Assembly: GCA_020426085.1 (NCBI GenBank)
Contig: JAGQQP010000234.1
Location: 1-6,684 of the forward strand
Source of the DNA: Planctomycetaceae bacterium
Lineage (GTDB): Bacteria; Planctomycetota; Planctomycetia; Planctomycetales; Planctomycetaceae
DNA length: 6,684 nt
Direction: 5' to 3'
A model generated the notes under the pieces. It searched no databases. It was not told where the DNA came from and was given only the letters and a program-made list of their open reading frames with translations. This document shows, piece by piece, positions 1 through 5,071 of this stretch. Made by a program: the position numbers and the translations under genes. Every line of letters starts with the position of its first letter. Position 1 is the stretch's first letter.

Positions 1-448
1 AAAAACCGAGAGTTTTTCCAGCAGGTCGATATTTTGAGAAACGTCTTAAGTCTTTATTTATAAGGGGAATACGTAGAATTTATTCGAATCAAAATCATAT
101 TTGAGTTTCACGATGCGTCCGCTATACTCCAGCCCTCGGGTGATTACTTAACGCCTCTCATTTAAGAAGTCATTCGGCATGGAATCCTGCCTTCTTCTGT
201 AGCCCATACAGAATGAGTCAGACTTACCTCCTGGTCAAAGTTCCTTCCTGGTTCTGGCCAACTTTCCCACACAATTAACAACATCAGATGCAATCGAAGA
301 GTCAATGCGAACATTGATCTCTCCCTGATTACGTATGGTTGTTGCATTTCACACAGTATTTCCGGGCTGCTGCCTGTCGGGGGTTCCCGTTCAGTCGGTG
401 GAAATCGTGTTGTCGAACTTTGTGCTGAAAAGACGATCGCCAAGACTC
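1..448. other. Upstream region without a convincing intact gene
   Basis: No reading frame here looks like an intact gene on either strand. What can be seen is a possible sigma70-type promoter (101-128) and a minus-strand frame, from about 335 down to 58, that is interrupted by two stops (TGA near 240, TAA at 148-150) and ends in a plausible-looking C-terminus (…KLKYDFDSNKFYVFPL, stop at 58-60). That frame may be a decayed gene or chance. A plus-strand frame from base 1 to a TAA at 61-63 (ending NVLSLYL) could be the end of a gene lying to the left, but 20 codons are too few to judge. A longer open frame on the minus strand (162-443) has a composition unlike a real protein and overlaps the lipoprotein gene start. 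Confidence 0.5.
101..128 (+). promoter_or_regulatory. Possible sigma70-type promoter
   Basis: TTGAGT at 101-106 and TATACT at 123-128 are separated by 16 bases. The -35 box matches TTGACA at four of six positions and the -10 box matches TATAAT at five of six. Transcription would start near 135, about 315 bases before the lipoprotein start at 449. If real, it gives either a long leader or a separate small transcript. Chance occurrence is quite possible in this AT-rich stretch. Confidence 0.25.
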
Positions 449-1606
449 ATGTTTGATTTTAATCGGTGCCTCACGAATCGCATTCAGAGCTGTCTGCTCA
501 TGGGCCTGCTGATCCTGTTATCAGGATGCGGGAAGATGATCAGCAACAGTGCGACAGAGCAGTTACTGACATCCGATGCCGTCGACCAGACAATTTCGCA
601 TATCGACTTCAGTACCCTGGCGAACAAAAAAGTCTATTTCGATACCAACTACATCAAAAACATCAAGGGGGTTGGGTTTGTCAACGGTGACTACATCATC
701 AGCTCCCTGCGACAGCAGATTGTCGCCGCTAATTGTCTGATGCAGGAGAAGCAGGAGGACGCCGACTATGTCATTGAGGCACGTGTCGGTACTCTGGCGA
801 CGAATGGTCACGAAGTCAACTATGGAATTCCCGCCAGTAACATGCTGTCTTCCGCCGCAACGCTGATGCCGGCGGCGCCCGCGATTCCTACAATTCCGGA
901 AATCTCTCTGGCGAAGAAGAATAACCAGACCGCCGCTGCAAAAATCAGCGTGTTCGCTTACAACCGGAACACGCGCGAGCGCGTGTGGCAGTCAGGTGTG
1001 CTGCAGGCCAAGAGTACTGCCCGCGATACCTGGATTCTGGGAGCGGGGCCGTTTCAGCGCGGTACCATTTATAAAGAGGGAGCGCAATTTGCCGGATCCA
1101 AAATCGAAATTCCTCTGGGCAGTGGCGAAGAATTTTCGAATGAAAGTACTGTGGATTATCTGGAAGCGGCCCGTTTTGTTGAGACTCCGGTGAAGTCAGA
1201 GGTCAAACCAGAGGCAAAAAAAAGGGACGTCAAAACACTGGAAGAATGGATCAAAGCTGAGACAGCCGGCAAAGAAAAGAAAGAAGATGCTGCTGCTACC
1301 AGTCCGGATCAACCGAAGGCGGAACCGGTCGCTGTAAAAGAACAGCAGGCTGCAGAAAAACCTTCGACAAAAACAAAATCAGAAATTGAAGTGGAGCCCT
1401 CCAAAATAAAAACGGTTCTCTTTTTGCAACCGGAAAAAGCCAACGGGCATCACGACTGGCTACAGGGAGATACGACGCGGATCTCAACCGTGTGGCCTCA
1501 AGGTCCGGAAGAAGTTCAGAAAAAAACGATGGCTGATCCTGTGGAGACTGAATCACAGGAAAACATTGAAGTTGATGAAACGTTCCGCAAAATAATTTCC
1601 GAATAA
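449..1606 (+). CDS. Lipoprotein with a conserved planctomycete-type core and a long charged tail (DUF6655-like)
   Basis: The protein is 385 residues when started at ATG 449. This start gives a textbook lipoprotein signal: a short basic n-region (R6, R11), a hydrophobic run and the lipobox L24-S-G-C27, so the mature protein should be lipid-anchored at Cys27. The frame is open further upstream to an ATG at 335, but those 38 extra residues would displace the signal peptide. Residues about 28-210 form the folded-looking core, with landmarks KKVYFDT (about 60), YVIEARVGTL (107-116), YGIPASN (125-131), an Ala/Pro-rich stretch (141-152), VFAYNRNTRERVWQSG (168-183) and ARDTWILGAGPFQRG (191-205). From memory this resembles the uncharacterised DUF6655 family; that assignment is unverified. 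Residues about 240-385 are rich in Lys, Glu, Pro and Ala, low in complexity and probably disordered. The function is unknown. No clear Shine-Dalgarno sequence precedes the start. Confidence 0.8.
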   Translation: MFDFNRCLTNRIQSCLLMGLLILLSGCGKMISNSATEQLLTSDAVDQTISHIDFSTLANKKVYFDTNYIKNIKGVGFVNGDYIISSLRQQIVAANCLMQEKQEDADYVIEARVGTLATNGHEVNYGIPASNMLSSAATLMPAAPAIPTIPEISLAKKNNQTAAAKISVFAYNRNTRERVWQSGVLQAKSTARDTWILGAGPFQRGTIYKEGAQFAGSKIEIPLGSGEEFSNESTVDYLEAARFVETPVKSEVKPEAKKRDVKTLEEWIKAETAGKEKKEDAAATSPDQPKAEPVAVKEQQAAEKPSTKTKSEIEVEPSKIKTVLFLQPEKANGHHDWLQGDTTRISTVWPQGPEEVQKKTMADPVETESQENIEVDETFRKIISE

Positions 1607-1637
1607 ACGCTGCTTTTCACGTAGTTATAAACAGTGA

Positions 1638-1659
1638 CCTGACAAGTCAGTTTGTCGGG
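1638..1659 (+). terminator. Possible weak terminator hairpin after the lipoprotein gene
   Basis: CCTGACAA (1638-1645) can pair with TTGTCGGG (1652-1659) over eight base pairs, one of them a G-T wobble, around a six-base loop. It starts 32 bases after the lipoprotein stop codon. The following sequence is moderately T-rich (CTTGTTCCTGTTTTG) but has no clean T run directly after the stem, so intrinsic termination is only possible. Confidence 0.3.
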
Positions 1660-1879
1660 CTGGCTTGTTCCTGTTTTGACTGGCGCGAACCGGTTTCTCA
1701 TCTGTCTTGTCTAATGAAAAGCCCTGTGGTTGTATAACTTTGGGGCAACCTGCCACCAGTTTGATATCAAAAAGACCGCCAGATTGGCACTGTCTAATAC
1801 TGGAGCGTGACTGAAGATGTGGTGTAAGTTATTTTATATGAGTGGTTTATGGCTATTTTAAAAGGAAGGGAGGCAGATT

Positions 1880-1894
1880 TGGCACATTCTGTGC
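1880..1894 (+). promoter_or_regulatory. Sigma54-type (-24/-12) promoter candidate for the TPR gene
   Basis: The bases TGGCACATTCTGTGC match the sigma54 consensus TGGCACRNNNNTTGC at every fixed position except one (G for the first T of the -12 element). The key GG (1881-1882) and GC (1893-1894) doublets have the required spacing. Transcription would begin near 1906, just before the TPR gene. The same bases include a dyad, GCACA-TTC-TGTGC (1882-1894), so a repressor or activator operator is an alternative reading. A sigma54 promoter needs an enhancer-binding activator; the only upstream dyad I noticed is the short one at 1778-1788. Confidence 0.5.
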
Positions 1895-1921
1895 GGTAAA
1901 ATTAATCCAGCGGGCTTTGAA

Positions 1922-2551
1922 TTGCGTTTTTTAAGTACAACGAGAATGGCAATGAGCCCTGAGGCGTTGATTTCCCATATATTCAACCCAGCGATGCTCA
2001 CCAATGAGATGGTGAAACGGGAGGTATTAAAAATGATGATCCCTCGAATTCCTCAAAAAACAGTAAGACGACTGATGGCCGCTGAAGGCTATCTGGAACT
2101 GGGGATGCCTCGACAGGCGCTCAGAGAACTGGATCAGATTACTGATCCGGGGTCATTAACCGCCTCGTATTCTTTTTTACGAGGGGAATCTTTGAAACGA
2201 GTCGGTCGCTACTCCGAAGCGATTAAACCTTTACAATACGCGGCTGATTTACTGCCGATACCACATAGTCAGTTGCCCTGGAAATCTCTGGGCGCCTGCT
2301 ATCGCGAAAGTGGCCAGAGTGATCTGGCAGACAGTGCTGAAAAAACTGCTGACGAAATTGCATCGGAAGCAAACATCCATCTTCGATTCGAACCTCTGGG
2401 ATCTCAATACAATCCCGTCGTGAAACATCAGTTGCACTTAACGATTTCGATTGAACCTGTGGAAGAGGAAGAACAGGCGGAAACAGATGAAAACCTGTTT
2501 CTGGAAAACGAAGAACCGGAAGATTTTGGCATCGATCCCGAAGTCGAATAA
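1922..2551 (+). CDS. Small tetratricopeptide repeat (TPR) protein with acidic C-terminus
   Basis: The protein is 209 residues from TTG 1922, or 201 or 199 residues from the ATG codons at 1946 and 1952. No start has a convincing Shine-Dalgarno sequence: GCGGG lies seven bases before the TTG. The three helical repeats fit TPR spacing: about residues 48-75 (AAEGYLELGMPRQALREL), 81-111 (SFLRGESLKRVGRYSEAIKPL) and 117-147 (KSLGACYRESGQSDLADSAE), counted from the TTG. The tail (178-209) is strongly acidic. There is no signal peptide or membrane segment, so it is probably cytoplasmic and probably binds a partner protein; the partner is unknown. It stands apart from its neighbours, with a 315-base gap before and 165 bases after, and seems to have its own promoter (the sigma54-type site at 1880-1894). 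The TPR call is solid, the role is not. Confidence 0.8.
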   Translation: MRFLSTTRMAMSPEALISHIFNPAMLTNEMVKREVLKMMIPRIPQKTVRRLMAAEGYLELGMPRQALRELDQITDPGSLTASYSFLRGESLKRVGRYSEAIKPLQYAADLLPIPHSQLPWKSLGACYRESGQSDLADSAEKTADEIASEANIHLRFEPLGSQYNPVVKHQLHLTISIEPVEEEEQAETDENLFLENEEPEDFGIDPEVE

Positions 2552-2581
2552 AGCCGCCATTTACTAATCATTGTTATGTAA

Positions 2582-2609
2582 TTGATTGCCTGGAATTGAG
2601 CATTAGAAT
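2582..2609 (+). promoter_or_regulatory. Possible sigma70-type promoter for the sulfatase gene
   Basis: TTGATT (2582-2587) and TAGAAT (2604-2609) are 16 bases apart, matching TTGACA at four and TATAAT at five of six positions. A start near 2616 would give a leader of about 100 bases that contains the whole palindrome cluster at 2633-2684. This layout suits a repressor site or leader structure downstream of the promoter. The match alone is modest. Confidence 0.35.
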
Positions 2610-2632
2610 TCCCGCCTCATGATTGAGAAGTC

Positions 2633-2684
2633 CGACCTGTTGTAGTACTGTAGAGTCTACAGTGTCTGACAGGTCGAGACCTGT
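2633..2684 (+). repeat. Cluster of nested and competing palindromes in the sulfatase leader
   Basis: CGACCTGT (2633-2640) is a perfect inverted repeat of ACAGGTCG (2669-2676). Between them lies a second perfect dyad, ACTGTAGA-G-TCTACAGT (2647-2663). A further copy, GACCTGT (2678-2684), is the inverse of the same middle word ACAGGTC (2669-2675), two bases away. The middle word can therefore pair with either the left or the right copy, but not both. No T run follows, so a simple terminator for the TPR gene is unlikely. It may be a multi-site operator or a switching leader structure controlling the sulfatase gene. Confidence 0.6.
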
Positions 2685-2716
2685 ATTCTCTAATTCTGAG
2701 TGAGGTAGCGTGCATC

Positions 2717-4189
2717 ATGCAGGTTCGAATTTCTTTCTTGAACCATCTCTTATGTCTGTCGGCAGTGTTCCTGCTGACATTTCTCTGTCAACCTGAAAGC
2801 AGTGTTGCCGCTCCTCCAAACATTGTCATGATCTTTGCGGATGATGTCTCATGGAACGATCTGGGATGTTACGGTCATCCTTCCATACGGACCCCCAACC
2901 TGGATCGACTGGCCAAAGAAGGTCTGCGGTTCGACAACGCTTATCTGACGATCAGCAGCTGCAGTCCCAGCCGCTGCAGTGTGATCACCGGTCGTTATCC
3001 CCACAACACCGGTGCACCCGAGCTGCATACGCCATTGCCTGAAGGTCAGGTGTTATTTCCACAGTTACTGCGCGATGCCGGTTACTATACGGTGATCTCG
3101 GGTAAACAGCATATGGGTGATTATGCGTTAACTTCCTTTGATCTCGTGTCGAAAGGGAAAGGGCCGGGACGCGAAGCGGACTGGGTCCCCATTCTAAAAA
3201 AACGTCCCAAAGACAAACCATTTTTCTGCTGGTTTGCCTCCATTGATGCACACCGCGCGTGGCAGGCCTCCAAAGAATACCAGCCCCATCAGCCTTCCGA
3301 AGTCGTCGTACCTCCCTACCTGATCGACTGCGAAGAAACACGCCGCGATCTGGCACAGTACTACGACGAGATCAGTCGCATTGATTATTTTACCGGCAAG
3401 ATTCTGGATGAACTGGACGCCCAGGGAATCGCTGAGAATACGCTGGTTCTGTTTTTCGCAGACAACGGTCGCCCTTTTCCACGCTGCAAAACCCGACTGT
3501 ATGACAGTGGCATCAAAACGCCTCTGATTGTCCGCTGGCCCGCTGTAGTCAAAGCAGGGGGCGTGACGAAGAGCCTGGTCAGTACGATGGACATTGGCCC
3601 GACTTTTCTCGACGTGGCAGGAGTGCCCATTGATAAACGTATTCAGGGGGTCAGCTTTGAAAACGTCCTCAAAAATCCGGAAGCGAAGGTGCGTGACTTT
3701 GCCTTCGCTGAACACAACTGGCACGTCTTCAAAGCACACGAACGAATGGTGAGATCCGGTGACTGGCTTTATATTCGCAACGCCTGGCCTGAGCAGCGTA
3801 ACCTGTGTGTAGAGTCCATCGAATTTCCTTCAGGCGAAGTGCTCTGGGATCGCTTCAAAGCGGGGAAACTGAATGAATTTCAAAAGGACGTCTTTCTCAA
3901 GCCCCGTCCTGAAGAAGAACTGTATCTGGTGACAGAAGATCCTTACCAGTTCCATAACCTGGCATCAAAGTCCGAGAATGCTCCCGAACTGGCTCGACTC
4001 AGAAAAGCTCTCGACCAATGGACGGTTCAGACGGGAGACACCGTTCCCGAAAATCCGACTCCCGATCGGAATCAGCGTCCCGGTGGACCAATGCCCCCGG
4101 AATTTGAGCATCGTGAGATGCCCGGTGATGCAAAGCAGGCTCAGAAGATTAATGCGTCAGGACCTGTTTTATCCTCGTCGATTGATTGA
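2717..4189 (+). CDS. Secreted Cys-type sulfatase, N-sulfoglucosamine sulfohydrolase-like
   Basis: The 490-residue protein begins with a Sec signal peptide (hydrophobic residues 11-24, likely cut after A32). The body is a type I sulfatase of the alkaline phosphatase superfamily. C82-S-P-S-R86 is the CxPxR site where Cys is converted to formylglycine by a maturase not present here. Metal ligands should be D42, D43, D249 and N250; K130, H132 and H179 fit the other active-site positions. The surroundings of the motifs (SSCSPSR, GKQHMG, DNGRPFP, then LYDSG) resemble human sulfamidase (SGSH) more than arylsulfatases, which suggests an N- or O-sulfated amino sugar as substrate, though bacterial relatives have varied substrates. 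Residues about 440-490 form a Pro-rich tail with no recognised domain. GAGG (2702-2705) is a distant ribosome binding site. The DUF1080 gene follows after 95 bases and may be co-transcribed. Confidence 0.92.
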   Translation: MQVRISFLNHLLCLSAVFLLTFLCQPESSVAAPPNIVMIFADDVSWNDLGCYGHPSIRTPNLDRLAKEGLRFDNAYLTISSCSPSRCSVITGRYPHNTGAPELHTPLPEGQVLFPQLLRDAGYYTVISGKQHMGDYALTSFDLVSKGKGPGREADWVPILKKRPKDKPFFCWFASIDAHRAWQASKEYQPHQPSEVVVPPYLIDCEETRRDLAQYYDEISRIDYFTGKILDELDAQGIAENTLVLFFADNGRPFPRCKTRLYDSGIKTPLIVRWPAVVKAGGVTKSLVSTMDIGPTFLDVAGVPIDKRIQGVSFENVLKNPEAKVRDFAFAEHNWHVFKAHERMVRSGDWLYIRNAWPEQRNLCVESIEFPSGEVLWDRFKAGKLNEFQKDVFLKPRPEEELYLVTEDPYQFHNLASKSENAPELARLRKALDQWTVQTGDTVPENPTPDRNQRPGGPMPPEFEHREMPGDAKQAQKINASGPVLSSSID

Positions 4190-4274
4190 ACGAGATTGTC
4201 TGTCTGAGAAACGTGTGTCGTTGAACCAGACTTTTGAACTACTTACGAAGAACTATCAACATTGTGATTTTTTT

Positions 4275-4280
4275 GGAGAG
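4275..4280 (+). promoter_or_regulatory. Ribosome binding site that fixes the DUF1080 start
   Basis: GGAGAG lies four bases before ATG 4285 (the GGAG core is six bases away). It is the best Shine-Dalgarno sequence in the window and favours this start over the in-frame ATG at 4234, which would put 17 extra residues before the signal peptide. Confidence 0.75.
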
Positions 4281-4284
4281 AAAC

Positions 4285-4968
4285 ATGAAGCGACATCAAA
4301 CTACAGGGTTAGCTGCAGCTGTTATGGCTGTTGTCTGCCTGGGGGCCAGCCTGCAGGCAGGAACAGACTCCGAATGGGTGAGCCTGTTCGACGGGAAGAC
4401 ACTCAATAACTGGGTGCAACACAACGGAACAGCCACCTATATGGTGAAAGATGGCACGATTGAAGGGACGACCTCTGAAGGCAGCCCGAATTCATTTTTG
4501 TGCACGAAGAAAAACTACGGTAATTTCGAACTCGAATTCGAAGTCAAAGTTCATAACAACCTGAACTCCGGGGTCCAGATTCGCAGTCAGCAGGAGAACG
4601 GCGACGGACGTGTCAACGGTCCGCAGGTGGAAATTGAAGCCAGTGGTGATAACGGTGCAGAAGCCGGTTACATCTATGGTGAAGCAATCAAGTACGATGG
4701 TAAAGGCATCGGCTGGATGACACCGGAAGACAAGCGTACGCCTCACAAGAATCTTAAGGATGGCGAATGGAACAAATTCCGGGTTGTCGCCAACGGTCCT
4801 CGCATTCAAACCTGGGTGAACGGGGAGCAGGTCTCAGACTTGGTCGATGAGCGTGTTTTTAAATCTCATCCTTCAGGGTTCATCGGACTGCAGGTACACG
4901 GCATCAAAAAGGGAACGGGACCTTATTCCGTTGCCTGGAAAAATATTCGCATCAAAGAGTTGAAGTAA
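4285..4968 (+). CDS. Secreted DUF1080 protein (3-keto-disaccharide hydrolase family)
   Basis: The protein is 227 residues from ATG 4285, backed by a good ribosome binding site and a clear signal peptide (K2, R3, hydrophobic 8-20, likely cut after A25). The mature part is a single DUF1080 (PF06439) domain with a concanavalin-like jelly-roll fold: WVSLFDGKTLNNW (31-43) at the start, FELEFEVKV (81-89), NSGVQIRS (94-101), GPQVEIE (112-118), AGYIYGE (127-133), EWNKFRVVANG (161-171), TWVNG (176-180) and SGFIGLQVHG (197-206). Characterised members hydrolyse 3-keto glycosides, which arise when a Gfo/Idh-type dehydrogenase oxidises a sugar; others may simply bind glycan. No dehydrogenase is in this window. 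The position just after an exported sulfatase suggests shared work on a sulfated glycan. The length and motifs look intact. Confidence 0.92.
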   Translation: MKRHQTTGLAAAVMAVVCLGASLQAGTDSEWVSLFDGKTLNNWVQHNGTATYMVKDGTIEGTTSEGSPNSFLCTKKNYGNFELEFEVKVHNNLNSGVQIRSQQENGDGRVNGPQVEIEASGDNGAEAGYIYGEAIKYDGKGIGWMTPEDKRTPHKNLKDGEWNKFRVVANGPRIQTWVNGEQVSDLVDERVFKSHPSGFIGLQVHGIKKGTGPYSVAWKNIRIKELK

Positions 4969-4997
4969 TTTCGTACTCTTGATGAGTGGAAACAAAG

Positions 4998-5035
4998 CAG
5001 GCCGACAGAAATCAGATTTCTGCCGGCCTGTTTTT
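4998..5035. terminator. Strong bidirectional intrinsic terminator
   Basis: CAGGCCGACAGAAATC (4998-5013) pairs with GATTTCTGCCGGCCTG (5015-5030), a 16-base-pair stem with one mismatch, followed by TTTTT (5031-5035). On the other strand the stem is followed by CTTTGTTT, so it can also stop transcription from proS. It lies 30 bases after the DUF1080 stop codon and 37 bases beyond the proS stop codon. Confidence 0.9.
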
Positions 5036-5071
5036 ATTAATGGGAGTGATCGCATTCGGACGAGAAGCAAT

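Larger units (their letters stand above)
1607..1921. other. Intergenic gap with regulatory-looking elements only
   Basis: This 315-base gap contains the weak hairpin at 1638-1659, a short dyad GCCA-GAT-TGGC (1778-1788), and the sigma54-type site at 1880-1894. A purine run AAAGGAAGGGAGG (1861-1873) looks like a strong ribosome binding site, but no normal start codon with an extended frame follows it. The longest tiny frame is 14 codons (ATG 1817, stop at 1859-1861) and hydrophobic; I do not call it a gene. Confidence 0.5.

Noticed and set aside
1..63. Possible C-terminal end of a plus-strand gene entering from the left
   Set aside because: Only 20 codons are visible and a second plus-strand frame is open for longer over the same bases, so coding cannot be shown.
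162..443. Open frame of 93 codons on the minus strand
   Set aside because: Its composition looks random, it overlaps the region just before the lipoprotein start, and no motif, signal peptide or ribosome site supports it.
1785..1799. Second TGGCAC word as a sigma54 promoter
   Set aside because: The required GC doublet at the -12 position is absent (TA instead).
1817..1861. Hydrophobic 14-codon frame before the TPR gene, a possible leader peptide
   Set aside because: It is too short, has no good ribosome site, and lies upstream of the likely transcript start.
3194..3739. Minus-strand open frame of 181 codons inside the sulfatase gene
   Set aside because: It is antisense to a gene with clear catalytic motifs and shows no protein-like features of its own.
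4174..4194. CTCGT/ACGAG inverted repeat at the sulfatase stop codon as a terminator
   Set aside because: The stem has only five base pairs with an 11-base loop and no T run follows.
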